Numbered from the stretch's first letter, positions 31,831-40,811 are shown. The stretch: DNA of 64,000 nucleotides from Calditrichota bacterium (GCA_020637445.1 JACJVZ010000002.1:372001-436000); one strand, 5' to 3'. Program-made: numbers and translations. Notes: a model not told the origin generated them from the letters alone.

Positions 31831-32708
31831 GCAATCGCGACGATAAGAAGTGGTTGTGGCTCTTTTTCAAAATTGGCGGAGCTGTTGTCGCCGCGTTGGT
31901 TTTGTCGTGGATTGCTCTTGTTCTTTGGAATCCGACAGAGACGTGGCAAACGCGCGGACAGTTTGGAGATATGTTTGGAGTAGTGAATGCGCTCTTTTCG
32001 GGGTTGGCGTTTGCAGCTTTTCTTGTTGCCTTAAGACAACAACAGCAGGAGCTTAAAGATTCCAGAGATGTGCTAAGTGCCCAACTCGAAGAACTCAAGG
32101 TATCAAATAGAACGAACGAGCTTCAAGCAGAGCAACTAGAACTCCAAAAAATAGAACTTGAGGCCACCCGAAAGGTCTTTGAAGATCAAAGCAGAACGCT
32201 TTCGAAGCAACAGTTTGAGGCAACGTTTTTTCAGATGTTGCAGCTTTTCTTTGATTACATAGATGAGATTGGTCCTGACGAAGACGTTCGTTCGACAGTT
32301 TTTAGGAAGTATAAAGAGCTGGTATATGCACGTCTGTTTGGCGTTTTTTTAGAAACAAAGAACGTTGATAGAAGCACCGTTCTTTCTGCGTATTCCGAAC
32401 ATCTAGGAGATGAAGAAAGTATACTTGGGCCGTATTTCCGCTTACTATACAACATCATGAAGTTTGTTGATAACTCTGATGTTGACAATAAGCGCTTCTA
32501 TACAAACATTTTGCGTGCTTCTCTTAGTATGGATGAACTAGTGCTTATTTTTCTCAATGGAGCCGAAAGAGGAGAAGCGAAGTTCAAGCCTCTTATCGAG
32601 AAATACACTCTATTGAAACACCTAGATAAAGACATGCAGTTTGAAGAACTATTTGGAACGCATGTAGACATATTTGCCAAGACAGCATTTGTTAAACCTC
32701 GCACTTAA
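31827..32708 (+). CDS. putative phage abortive infection protein (putAbiC)
   Basis: A 293-residue protein. Residues ~10-65 contain two membrane helices with the family motif GQFGDMFGVVNALFSGLAFA between or within them. A long coiled coil follows (~70-130, QQQQELKDSRDVL onwards), then a cytosolic helical domain with FEATFFQMLQLFFDYI, YFRLLYNIMKFVD and RASLSMDELVLIFLNG. These blocks match the putative AbiC family, which is found in phage-resistance loci. It ends an overlapping three-gene unit behind gyrB. Membrane-depolarising or sensing function is only inferred. Confidence 0.85.
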   Translation: MSNRDDKKWLWLFFKIGGAVVAALVLSWIALVLWNPTETWQTRGQFGDMFGVVNALFSGLAFAAFLVALRQQQQELKDSRDVLSAQLEELKVSNRTNELQAEQLELQKIELEATRKVFEDQSRTLSKQQFEATFFQMLQLFFDYIDEIGPDEDVRSTVFRKYKELVYARLFGVFLETKNVDRSTVLSAYSEHLGDEESILGPYFRLLYNIMKFVDNSDVDNKRFYTNILRASLSMDELVLIFLNGAERGEAKFKPLIEKYTLLKHLDKDMQFEELFGTHVDIFAKTAFVKPRT

Positions 32709-32728
32709 CTTGTTCTCTGACTCCATCC

Positions 32729-33244
32729 ATGCATTCCATTGAACTGAAACACACAACTACTGCGTCGCCGGAAAAACTTTGGCTGGCGCTTACTGATCCT
32801 AAGTATAGCCGGCAGTGGGATGGAAACCGCTGGGGGCAGAATGACGCTTGCGTGGGGGGGCAGTTGCGCGCGCGGACGGAAGAGGGGACTTTGTTCACCG
32901 CTGAGATCCTTATCTATGACGTGTGCGAACGGCTGGCCGTGCTCGCGCAGGTGCCGGTGAATCCGGAAGAGCCCGAAGAAGGGACTTACACCATTCGACA
33001 GGAATTCACGCTCGAACCGCAGCAAGGGAAAACGACATTGCATGTGAAGTTCACGGGATTTCCGGACGAATCTTCGGCGACGATGATGCGTAATACTTGG
33101 GGCGGATTTTATCTCGAAAAGATCGGCAAAGTCGCCGAATCCGTCAGCGAAAAAGACGTCGCGCAGTTCTCGCGGCCTATCGCACTCGGAAATGACTTTC
33201 CGGGCGACGTGCGGCACACGGAATTGGCGACGATCCTGCGCTGA
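32729..33244 (+). CDS. SRPBCC-fold (polyketide cyclase/START-like) protein
   Basis: A 171-residue SRPBCC/AHSA1-like protein: TTASPEKLWLALTDPKYSRQ opens the fold, followed by the beta-grip ligand-binding region (GGQLRARTEEGTLFTAEIL, then FTLEPQQGKTTLHVKFTGF) and the long C-terminal helix. The fold binds hydrophobic ligands; no catalytic assignment can be made. It precedes the ABC transporter genes by 24 bp on the same strand. Confidence 0.78.
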   Translation: MHSIELKHTTTASPEKLWLALTDPKYSRQWDGNRWGQNDACVGGQLRARTEEGTLFTAEILIYDVCERLAVLAQVPVNPEEPEEGTYTIRQEFTLEPQQGKTTLHVKFTGFPDESSATMMRNTWGGFYLEKIGKVAESVSEKDVAQFSRPIALGNDFPGDVRHTELATILR

Positions 33245-33267
33245 GTCCTTCAACCGGAAGTAAGCCG

Positions 33268-34458
33268 ATGGCAGTTTTGCCGACGCCGGAACGTCTTGGG
33301 TGGGCGTACGCGCGCAACATTCTGGATGACGCGCGGCGCTTTCCGCGACAGGCGGCGACTGATTTTGTGCTGCTGGCATTTGTCGGGTTAATGCTGCTGG
33401 GGTTGTTGTCGCAGATTGTCGCGGAGACGATTATCGCACTGGGAGAATTTGCGCAGATCTTTGTAAACTGGCTGCCGATCGTTGCGGGGATGATCGCGCT
33501 GAATGCAGCGCCCGCGAATGCCGCGAATGTTCGGCGAGCAGCAAAAGGTAATTGGCTCGAGACTCTACCGCTTGATGCGGCAACGCACGCGCAATGGGCC
33601 GTACGACGCGCGGGATATTTTGCGCTTTTTATATCGACATTGGGCGCGTTGGTGCTCTTTGACGTAACGCGCATCGAGCAGAACGCTGCCAAAGTGTCGG
33701 CCGCGAACGTGGTCCTGATGATCTGCGTTCCGGTCGCGGCGGTGCTCGTGCGAGCGGCGTTTCAACGGACGGAACTGCTTCATCCTCGGGAAACGATGGA
33801 GTGTGACATGACGCGACATCGTACGACGGTGAAAAGACGCGCTGTGCTGCTGAACTTTGAAAAGCCGCTGTTGCGCGGATTGGCAGGTTTTGTGTCGGCG
33901 CATACAAGTTCCGCGCTGATGAAGACGAAACTTGTTTTGACGCTGACCGCATCGGTGATGCTGATGGTGTTAGCAATGACCGAAGCGCAACCGCAGCTTT
34001 TGGTGTTAGGAGCGGTGCTTGCGCCGTTGATGATCAACTCAAGTTTGGAGTTGCCGATCGGGCAGGTGTACACGCTGGGCAGATCCTTGCCGCTGAGTTT
34101 TCGCAAGCTGACGTTGGCAAACGTGAGGATCACGCTGCTTCCGGCACTGCTGTTTGAAATTCCGTTTTTGATTTGCGCGCCGTTTGTTCCCGAGGGCATG
34201 CGTTGGTCTTTGATACTGCTGATATCCATACCGGGAGTCGCCGTATTTCTGTTCTTGAGGATCGCGATTGAGCAGGCGTATCCGCAATCGAAAGTTTCAC
34301 GTGTGCTGTTTTCGTTTGCAGCGGCGGTGGCGATCGGTGTATTTTCTACGCAGGCGCCGCTGATTGCGCCGTTCATCGGGTTGTTGTTGGGCATTGCGTG
34401 GCTGCTCGAGCGCGGTTGGGGTATTTGGGAATTTGGATATGGTGAGCGCGCGCGATGA
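33268..34458 (+). CDS. integral membrane protein, probable ABC exporter permease
   Basis: A 396-residue protein with about nine to ten hydrophobic helices in two clusters (residues ~35-165 and ~215-385). The gene overlaps the following ABC ATPase by 4 bp (ATGA), which makes it the likely membrane subunit of an ABC-2-like exporter. No recognised substrate motif. It contains polar stretches (CDMTRHRTTVKRR) in a cytoplasmic loop between the two clusters. Confidence 0.75.
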   Translation: MAVLPTPERLGWAYARNILDDARRFPRQAATDFVLLAFVGLMLLGLLSQIVAETIIALGEFAQIFVNWLPIVAGMIALNAAPANAANVRRAAKGNWLETLPLDAATHAQWAVRRAGYFALFISTLGALVLFDVTRIEQNAAKVSAANVVLMICVPVAAVLVRAAFQRTELLHPRETMECDMTRHRTTVKRRAVLLNFEKPLLRGLAGFVSAHTSSALMKTKLVLTLTASVMLMVLAMTEAQPQLLVLGAVLAPLMINSSLELPIGQVYTLGRSLPLSFRKLTLANVRITLLPALLFEIPFLICAPFVPEGMRWSLILLISIPGVAVFLFLRIAIEQAYPQSKVSRVLFSFAAAVAIGVFSTQAPLIAPFIGLLLGIAWLLERGWGIWEFGYGERAR

Positions 34459-35195
34459 GCGAGACCGTTTTTGCCGCACACGATCTTTGCAAGAATTACG
34501 GCACGCGCGAAGCCGTTCGCAATTTCACGGTGAGCGCGACGGTCGGAGAATTCATCGGCCTTGTGGGGGCGAACGGTTCGGGAAAGACGACGTTTCTGAA
34601 GTGTTTGAGCGGACAGTTGCGGCCCACGTCAGGCTCTGTTGAAATCAACGGAGTGGATATGCTGCGCGATCCGGTCGAGGCGAAAGCGCGGATTGGATAT
34701 GCGATTGACGCGGAAGTTTTGCCGCGAAGATTGACCGGAAACCAAATACTCGAGTTTGTCGCGGGGACAAAAGAGAGATCGAGCTGGAGCGAAGAAATTG
34801 CGCCGCTTGCGGAGATGCTCGAAATGGAGCGGCGGCTTGATGATCCCGTCGAGTCCTATTCGCAAGGCATGCGCGCAAAGACAGGCGCGCTGGCGGCGTT
34901 GATCGGAAAACCAAAGCTCTTGATTTTTGACGAAGCGTTGGCGACTTTTGATCCTGTGGCAGCGTTTCGCTTGAAGCAGTGTCTGCTCGAAGGAGTGTCT
35001 GACGGGCGATGGAGCGTTTTGCTTTCGACGCACGCCATCGAGTCCGTAGAATACACCGCCACGCGAGTGCTGATGATGCAGGATGGACAGCTTGAGGCGG
35101 ACTGGTCGCGCGAGAAACTGACCGAGATGAAGAACGAGACCGGGAAGACTTTGGAACAGATTGTCGTCGAACGAATACTTCGACGAAATTCGTGA
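34455..35195 (+). CDS. ABC transporter ATP-binding protein
   Basis: A 246-residue nucleotide-binding subunit. Walker A VGANGSGKTTFLKCLSG is near residue 35, the signature SYSQGMRAKTGALAAL near 134, Walker B LLIFDEALATFDP near 152, and the switch His in LLSTHAIESVE near 193. The C-terminus lacks an accessory domain. The signature serine-glycine pair is SQGM, within the family range. Paired with the preceding membrane protein; substrate unknown. Confidence 0.92.
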   Translation: MSETVFAAHDLCKNYGTREAVRNFTVSATVGEFIGLVGANGSGKTTFLKCLSGQLRPTSGSVEINGVDMLRDPVEAKARIGYAIDAEVLPRRLTGNQILEFVAGTKERSSWSEEIAPLAEMLEMERRLDDPVESYSQGMRAKTGALAALIGKPKLLIFDEALATFDPVAAFRLKQCLLEGVSDGRWSVLLSTHAIESVEYTATRVLMMQDGQLEADWSREKLTEMKNETGKTLEQIVVERILRRNS

Positions 35196-35199
35196 AGAT

Positions 35200-35392
35200 A
35201 GTAGTCGCGGGACGGCTGCTAAGAAAATAGCCGGCGAGGAGACCGGTACGTCAGCGAGATTCGTTTGAAACGATCTGCTGACTCAGAAAACGTGAAACCG
35301 GGAATTTCACGTGTTTAGTAGACGGCGTGTGCCTGCGCTGAGAAGTAAGTCTGAGGGAAGCTGAAGAGAAAAGTCTTAAGGGGAGAGGATCA
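35200..35392. ncRNA. structured intergenic region, possible leader RNA
   Basis: A 244-bp gap with several strong hairpins on either strand: GACGGC with GCCGGC around 35211-35236; a long stem with arms GTCAGC (35250-35255) and GCTGAC (35277-35282) plus inner AGAT/ATCT and CGTTT/AAACG pairs; and CGTGAAA (35291-35297) with TTTCACG (35305-35311). Purine-rich single-stranded-looking sequence then precedes the start at 35440. It has no recognised riboswitch, RNase P, 6S or SRP motif. Either an uncharacterised structured RNA or a mobile-element remnant. Confidence 0.35.
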
Positions 35393-35439
35393 TGATGTCG
35401 ATTACCTAAGAATACGAAACCCGCAGATCGAGAATTGCT

Positions 35440-35838
35440 ATGAGCTTTGTTAGACACGGTAGGAATTCCCGTGGACGAAAGAATTCCCGCGGCACAATTC
35501 CTGAATCCAAAGATGGCTATGTCGTGCAAGTGCACTTTGCAGGACGGCCCGCAACAACGAAACGATTGATGAACACGCTGCGGCGTGACATACAAGCCTA
35601 CCTCGACGCGCTGCGAAGCAGCGGACAGCTACTGATCGCCGGACGGTATCTCTCGTCCGTGGGCGGCATGTGGCTCTTGAAAGTTCGAACCATGGGAGAC
35701 GCGGAGCGGATTGCCCGCGACTATCCCCCGATCAAAAAAGACTATCTCACCTTCAGAATAAATGTGCTGGTTGACACTGACAACGTGCTGATGACTTCCA
35801 TTAGTCACGAGCGCGATAGTTCTTTGCAGCCAGCTTAA
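35440..35838 (+). CDS. YCII-like alpha/beta-barrel domain protein
   Basis: A 132-residue protein with a basic Ser/Arg/Gly-rich N-terminus (~25 residues) and a ferredoxin-like fold resembling the YCII/EthD families: YVVQVHFAGRPATTKRLMNT, DALRSSGQLLIAGRYL, MWLLKVRTMGDAERIARDYP. No catalytic role is known. It lies downstream of the structured region and 30 bp before the saccharopine-dehydrogenase-like gene. Confidence 0.6.
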   Translation: MSFVRHGRNSRGRKNSRGTIPESKDGYVVQVHFAGRPATTKRLMNTLRRDIQAYLDALRSSGQLLIAGRYLSSVGGMWLLKVRTMGDAERIARDYPPIKKDYLTFRINVLVDTDNVLMTSISHERDSSLQPA

Positions 35839-35867
35839 TATCCCGCTCGTCGCGGGAGAATATTTCC

Positions 35868-36998
35868 ATGCACCCTGAAATTTTGATTTTGGGCGCGGGC
35901 CTGATGGGCCGTGTTGCCGCGCACTTTTTTGTCCATCATCCAGACGGACCTTACAAAATCCGGCTCGCCGACCTTTCGCGAGGCGCAGTGGACGAAGCCG
36001 TGGAATGGCTGAACTCCGATTTGGTGGAATCGACGACCGTAGACGTGCGACGCGACGACTCGCTTGAAAAAGTGCTGACGGGTATCAAAGTTTGCCAGTC
36101 GTGCGTTCCGTATTTTCTGAATCCGATGATTGCGCGCGCGTGTTTGGCAAACGGTGTTTCGTTCGTGGACTTGGGCGGCAATCCGGAAGTGACGGACAAA
36201 ATTCTGTCGCAGGACGCTGAGGCGAAAGCCAAAGGTGTCAGTTTGATTCCCGATACGGGGCTTGCGCCGGGCTTGACAAATATTTTGGCGATGGAACTCG
36301 TGCGGCGATTCGAAAAATGTGACGACGTGCACGTGCGCGTGGGCGGGTTGCCGCTGGAACCAATTGGCCGTCTGAAGTATGCGCAGTTCTTTTCGATCCA
36401 TGGACTGCTGAACGAATATTTGGAAGACGCCCGCGAAATTCGCGACGGCAAAGAAGTCTTGGTGAAGTCGCTGGATGAAGTCGAGCGGCTGGATTTCGAA
36501 GGCGTCGGTGAACTTGAAGCATTCATTACGTCGGGCGGCACGTCGACTTTGACGCGCACGCTGCTGGGAAAAGTGCAGCGGCTCGACTATAAGACTATTC
36601 GCTATCCCGGACACGCTAATTACTTACAGTTTCTGCGCGAGATCGGCTTGACGTCAAAGCGAGAATTCTTGTTCGGCGGCAATACTGTTTCGCCGCGCGA
36701 AGTGCTGACTCACGCGCTGGACGAATCGCTGCAAAAGAACGTGCCGGACCGGGTGCTGGTACGCGTATGGGCAACAGGCGACGGCGGTCGCGAAGAATCG
36801 CTGGAGCTGAACGTGCTGCGCGACGACGTAAACGGCATTTCCGCGATGGGGCAGATGACGTCGTTCCCGTCGGCTGCGATAACCAGAGCGATTTACATGG
36901 GGCAAATACCTGCCGGCGCTCATCCACAAGAAACAGTAATGAGTTTCGAGACTATGAAAAGCGAATTGGAATTGAGGTGGATCGGATTTAGAAAGTAG
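35868..36998 (+). CDS. saccharopine dehydrogenase-family oxidoreductase
   Basis: A 376-residue protein. The Rossmann NAD(P)-binding motif ILGAGLMGRVAAHFF is at the N-terminus, followed by the family elements GVSFVDLGGNPEVTDKIL and DTGLAPGLTNILAMELV. The C-terminal catalytic domain contains GGLPLEPIGRLKYAQFFS and the end GAHPQETVMSFETMKSELEL. Relatives include Lys9-like saccharopine reductases and L-lysine dehydrogenases. The exact substrate is uncertain. A strong hairpin terminator follows 4 bp downstream. Confidence 0.85.
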   Translation: MHPEILILGAGLMGRVAAHFFVHHPDGPYKIRLADLSRGAVDEAVEWLNSDLVESTTVDVRRDDSLEKVLTGIKVCQSCVPYFLNPMIARACLANGVSFVDLGGNPEVTDKILSQDAEAKAKGVSLIPDTGLAPGLTNILAMELVRRFEKCDDVHVRVGGLPLEPIGRLKYAQFFSIHGLLNEYLEDAREIRDGKEVLVKSLDEVERLDFEGVGELEAFITSGGTSTLTRTLLGKVQRLDYKTIRYPGHANYLQFLREIGLTSKREFLFGGNTVSPREVLTHALDESLQKNVPDRVLVRVWATGDGGREESLELNVLRDDVNGISAMGQMTSFPSAAITRAIYMGQIPAGAHPQETVMSFETMKSELELRWIGFRK

Positions 36999-37002
36999 TT
37001 CA

Positions 37003-37029
37003 AAATCAGCCGGTACCACCGGCTGATTT
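37003..37029 (+). terminator. intrinsic terminator
   Basis: Stem AAATCAGCCGG / CCGGCTGATTT with loop TACCA, 4 bp after the dehydrogenase stop codon. Confidence 0.8.
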
Positions 37030-37095
37030 GCGCTCGTTACATTATATATGCGCAGCAGCGTTTTGGTCGGAAGATTCATTCGAAGGGAGAATGAT

Positions 37096-39699
37096 ATGAA
37101 GGCGACGGCTGTTGGATTTTTGAGTTTAGTTTTGATCTTTGGAATAGGTGTGGCGCATGCACAATTCAGTGTGATTCTCATTGGCTTGGATTCAGTCCTC
37201 ACCGATTCATGCGGAGGAGGAAATCCGCTGCCGGACGGACCGCCGGTTTATATTCTTTGGGATCAGGATGGCGACGGTCCGGATTGTTGCGATCCTCAAC
37301 CGCCGGTAGGAGATTGTTTTGCTTGCTGCAATTTCAACACGTTCTTGATGAACGGTGAAGAATTGCTTGGTGAGCCGGGCACATTTGGAACAGATCTTCC
37401 GTTCTCGATCGCGGCCAGCACGCCGCAGCCCAGCCGCTATTACTTACGTGTTTGCGCGCAGACTCAAAACGTCATGTGGACGTCCGCGGTTTTCATAGTT
37501 GAAGACGGATTTCAAGAAATTCATATCAGCGACTGGACGTGCGGGCCGTGCGAAATTTTCAACCGCCCCGGGAACATTACGGGCTTGACCGCATCACAAG
37601 GCCGGTGTCGGCAAGTTGAATTGGTGTGGGACGCCGACCCTGACGCCGACGGTTACTACATTTACGAAAACGGAGATTCAATCGGTCAAGCCGTGGGCAA
37701 CTTCCATGAGTACTGGACAGAACCGACTGCGGGACCATGCAACAACTACTCTGTGCGAGGTTACAATGATTTCGGGTTAGGGCCGATGAGCGCGGAAGTA
37801 GAGGGATGTTATCTTGAAGAACTTCCGGACGTAAGCGGCGTGACCGGAACGAGGGATCTGTGCGGCATCGTGCGGTTGACATGGGATCCGGTGTCGAATG
37901 CGGATTCTATTCTCGTGTATTGGGAAGAACTGCTTGTGGGTACGTTGAGCGGCAATGCGATTTCTTATGACCATGTGGTTGGACCAAGTTGGTACAATCA
38001 GACGCACTACTACTATGTTGCGTCATTCAATGTGTGCGGCACAAGCGGTTGGATGGAAACGGAGGGGCGCGCGCTTCCGCCGATTCCCGCGGTCAACCTG
38101 ACGTCGGCAAGCAGCGAATTCACGAGCCACGTTCACCTCGAATGGCACGAAGTAGCCAACATTCACGGATACGAAATCTGGCGAAATCCGGAAAATGCTG
38201 TGCGGCAATATGAGTTGCTGACGACCGTTGCTCCGGATTTTGCCAGCTACGACGACTATTCAACGGAGCCGGGACAGGGGTACTATTACAAAGTGCGCGG
38301 ATTTTCGCAAGGGTGCCAAGGCGGATTCAGTCTCGAACAGCGCGGCGAAAGAATTGCCGTGGAACCAATTCGATTCGGAGAAATTCTCGTCACGGACAAT
38401 CTCAGCGGAGTGATGTCGGCAGTGAGTGGGGATTTCGACAACGACGGAGACGTGGACGTTGCCGCAGCGGGGATGTTTGCAAACAGGGTCTGCTGGTACG
38501 AGAACAACGGCGACTGGGGATTCACCGAGCACGTGTTGATTTCCGGTTGGCACGGTGCGCGCGCTGTAGCTGCGGGCGATTTCGACGGCGACGGGGATTT
38601 GGATATCGCGGCGGTGGCGAGGTTTGAAAATGCGCTGGTGTGGTTTGAACAGGAACCGTTCGGTCACTTTGCTCTTCACGCCATTTCGGGAGAGGTGATG
38701 GGCGCGAGTGACGTGATTGCAGTGAACACAAATCACAATGACACGCTGGAGATTATGACGGCGGCGGCTGACGGCGGAGAAATATCGCTGTGGCACTATC
38801 AGGGCGGTTCAAGTTTTGAACGCGAGTCATTTGCGACGAATATGCCGGGGATTCGCTCGTTGTCAAGTCTGTGGATTACGGTTCCGAACAACTTGTGGTT
38901 CTTTGGAGCCGCGCGGGAAACCGGCGAATTGGCGCAGTGGACTCCGGGCTCGCATACCAAGCAAACACTGGGCTTTTTCCCCGGAATCAGCTCATGCGGA
39001 TCGGCACAGATGAATGTTGAGGTCGACAGCCTGCACGACGTGTTCCTTTGTGCTGCGGATATTCACTACTTGGGCTGGGTTGATTGGACGACCGGCGAAC
39101 AACATGACGTATCCCATCTGATCGAATCTCCGCGCGGTGTTTCAGCGGCGGATATGGACGGTGACAGGCGAGATGACTTACTGCTTGCCGCGAATTCGGA
39201 AATCTCTTGGTGGCGGAATACTCCGAATAGATTCTACCGGAATGTGATTGCGGACGATCTGCCGCAGGCGAGGGTTGTGCGCGGATTTGACGCGGACGAT
39301 GACGGCGACGTGGATATTCTCGCCGCGGGCGGCAACGAAATCCGGTTGTATCTATCTGCGCTGACGGACGGCCAGTTTAACAGTGCGGTTGCGAAGCCTG
39401 TGGGTGATACGCCGCAGGAAACGTTTGGAATTGCGACCGGGTTCGCGCTTCATGAAAACTATCCAAACCCGTTTAATCCAAGCACGACGATTGCATTCAA
39501 TTTACCGGAAGCGGTGCGCGTGAAACTTGTCGTGTATGACGTCATTGGAAAGGAAGTTGCGCGGCTGTTGGATGGAGAAAGCGGAGCGGGATTGCACACG
39601 GTTGTGTTTGACGGCAGAGCCCTGCCGAGCGGAGTTTATTTCTACAGGCTCGAAGCGGGCGCGCTGGTTGATACCCGCAAAATGGTATTGATGAAGTGA
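37096..39699 (+). CDS. secreted FN3/FG-GAP repeat protein with sorting module
   Basis: An 867-residue secreted protein; ATG 37096 has GGGAGA upstream. The signal peptide ends at GVAHA. Residues ~21-155 form the Cys-rich domain also found in the leucine-rich-repeat protein (CGGGNPLPDG, then DQDGDGPDCCD). Three FN3-like domains follow (~155-440). An integrin-alpha/FG-GAP propeller has repeats DFDNDGDVDVAAAG, DFDGDGDLDIAAVA, DMDGDRRDDLLLAA and DADDDGDVDILAAGG, whose Asp-rich loops bind calcium. The C-terminal sorting module is ENYPNPFNPSTTIAFNLPEA, GVYFYRLEAGA, KMVLMK. Probably surface-attached and adhesive. Confidence 0.9.
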   Translation: MKATAVGFLSLVLIFGIGVAHAQFSVILIGLDSVLTDSCGGGNPLPDGPPVYILWDQDGDGPDCCDPQPPVGDCFACCNFNTFLMNGEELLGEPGTFGTDLPFSIAASTPQPSRYYLRVCAQTQNVMWTSAVFIVEDGFQEIHISDWTCGPCEIFNRPGNITGLTASQGRCRQVELVWDADPDADGYYIYENGDSIGQAVGNFHEYWTEPTAGPCNNYSVRGYNDFGLGPMSAEVEGCYLEELPDVSGVTGTRDLCGIVRLTWDPVSNADSILVYWEELLVGTLSGNAISYDHVVGPSWYNQTHYYYVASFNVCGTSGWMETEGRALPPIPAVNLTSASSEFTSHVHLEWHEVANIHGYEIWRNPENAVRQYELLTTVAPDFASYDDYSTEPGQGYYYKVRGFSQGCQGGFSLEQRGERIAVEPIRFGEILVTDNLSGVMSAVSGDFDNDGDVDVAAAGMFANRVCWYENNGDWGFTEHVLISGWHGARAVAAGDFDGDGDLDIAAVARFENALVWFEQEPFGHFALHAISGEVMGASDVIAVNTNHNDTLEIMTAAADGGEISLWHYQGGSSFERESFATNMPGIRSLSSLWITVPNNLWFFGAARETGELAQWTPGSHTKQTLGFFPGISSCGSAQMNVEVDSLHDVFLCAADIHYLGWVDWTTGEQHDVSHLIESPRGVSAADMDGDRRDDLLLAANSEISWWRNTPNRFYRNVIADDLPQARVVRGFDADDDGDVDILAAGGNEIRLYLSALTDGQFNSAVAKPVGDTPQETFGIATGFALHENYPNPFNPSTTIAFNLPEAVRVKLVVYDVIGKEVARLLDGESGAGLHTVVFDGRALPSGVYFYRLEAGALVDTRKMVLMK

Positions 39700-40085
39700 T
39701 GAAACAGATATTGACGATTCTTGCCGTGGACGATTTTCAGAGATCGCTTGAGTTTTACCGTGCGGCATTCGGATTCAAGCAAACGGTGGACGTGCCGGTT
39801 TATGCCGAATTCGAAATGGAAGACGGGCGCAAGATCGGAATCTACGACCGCAAGAGTTTTGGCGCGAACACCGGTGTTGTGCCGCTGAAGATCGAAGCGG
39901 GCCAACTTTCCGGCGCGGAGTTGTATTTTCATTGTGAGGATCCCGAAGAACAGTGCGCGAAACTAATTCAGGCGGGCGCAGTCGAGCTTTCTCCATGGCA
40001 GGCGCGCGCGTGGGGAGATGACGCAGCCTATTTTCGGGACTTTGACGGACATGTAATTGTGATTGCGAAGGAGAAGGAGTCGTGA
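39699..40085 (+). CDS. VOC-family (glyoxalase/bleomycin-resistance-like) protein
   Basis: A 128-residue vicinal-oxygen-chelate fold protein with the two beta-alpha-beta-beta-beta halves: ILTILAVDDFQRSLEFYRAA and GAELYFHCEDPEEQCAKLIQ. A DGHVIVIA ending supplies the usual C-terminal Glu/His-region strand. A substrate cannot be predicted. Its ATG overlaps the preceding stop (TGATG) and its own stop overlaps the next gene (GTGA). Confidence 0.85.
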   Translation: MKQILTILAVDDFQRSLEFYRAAFGFKQTVDVPVYAEFEMEDGRKIGIYDRKSFGANTGVVPLKIEAGQLSGAELYFHCEDPEEQCAKLIQAGAVELSPWQARAWGDDAAYFRDFDGHVIVIAKEKES

Positions 40086-40804
40086 GGCAATGGACATTGT
40101 TGGCGGTGCTTATTTTGTTTTTGTGCAAGATAACAAGTGCACAGCCCTATACAATTGTTGTCTGCAACACTCCTTCCCCCTTGCCGGATTCTTGCGGTGG
40201 AAATGGTTGGATTCCGAATGGATCAGTTGTTTCGCTGTGGCACGATCTTGGTCCGCGGGGTGTTGATCCGACGGACACTCTTTTGCAGACGGCAATTGTC
40301 AATCACCATGAGATAAACGGTCTTGAAGGTCTGTTCTGTTTCGAGCTTGTACATTCGTTTCCGAGTGGGTTCTGGACCTACATCTTTGCGGACAACTGCG
40401 ACGCGGATACTCGGTTTAGAGCGGATTCTCTGTACTTGCCGGGCGGGGCTAATTTCAACATTGATCTCCTTCAAGAAGCTTGGGACTGTGTATCGTGTCA
40501 GGTGACCGGTATCGGTGAAACGCCTGTCACCGAGTTGCCGTCCTCTATCACCCTTCATCCCAACTACCCCAACCCCTTCAACCCGACAACAGAGATTTCG
40601 TTCGAGTTGCCGCGCGCGACTAACGTATCATTGCGCGTATTCGATCTGTTGGGCCGCGAAGTTGCGGTGTTGGTGAATGGAGACATGAGCGCCGGCGCGC
40701 ACCGAGTCGAGTTCAATGGCAAAGAGCTTGCATCGGGAGTCTATTTCTATCGGTTGGATGCGGGAGAGTTTTCGCGGACGCGGAAGATGGTGCTTCTGAA
40801 GTAG
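40082..40804 (+). CDS. small secreted protein with sorting module
   Basis: A 240-residue protein starting at GTG with AAGGAG upstream. A signal peptide ends near KITSA before QPYTIV. The central domain (~20-145) has CGGNGWIPNG and FADNCDADTRF, related by eye to the N-terminal domain of two larger secreted proteins here. The C-terminal sorting module is PNYPNPFNPTTEISFELPRA, DLLGREVAVL, SGVYFYRLDAG. It is essentially this domain plus a sorting tag, so the domain can stand alone. Confidence 0.82.
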   Translation: MRQWTLLAVLILFLCKITSAQPYTIVVCNTPSPLPDSCGGNGWIPNGSVVSLWHDLGPRGVDPTDTLLQTAIVNHHEINGLEGLFCFELVHSFPSGFWTYIFADNCDADTRFRADSLYLPGGANFNIDLLQEAWDCVSCQVTGIGETPVTELPSSITLHPNYPNPFNPTTEISFELPRATNVSLRVFDLLGREVAVLVNGDMSAGAHRVEFNGKELASGVYFYRLDAGEFSRTRKMVLLK

Positions 40805-40811
40805 GAGAAAA

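Noticed and set aside
35340..35385. CTGA-x-GA and GAAA strings suggestive of a hammerhead ribozyme
   Set aside because: There is no stem II between the two core segments and the flanking helices cannot be drawn, so the ribozyme idea fails.
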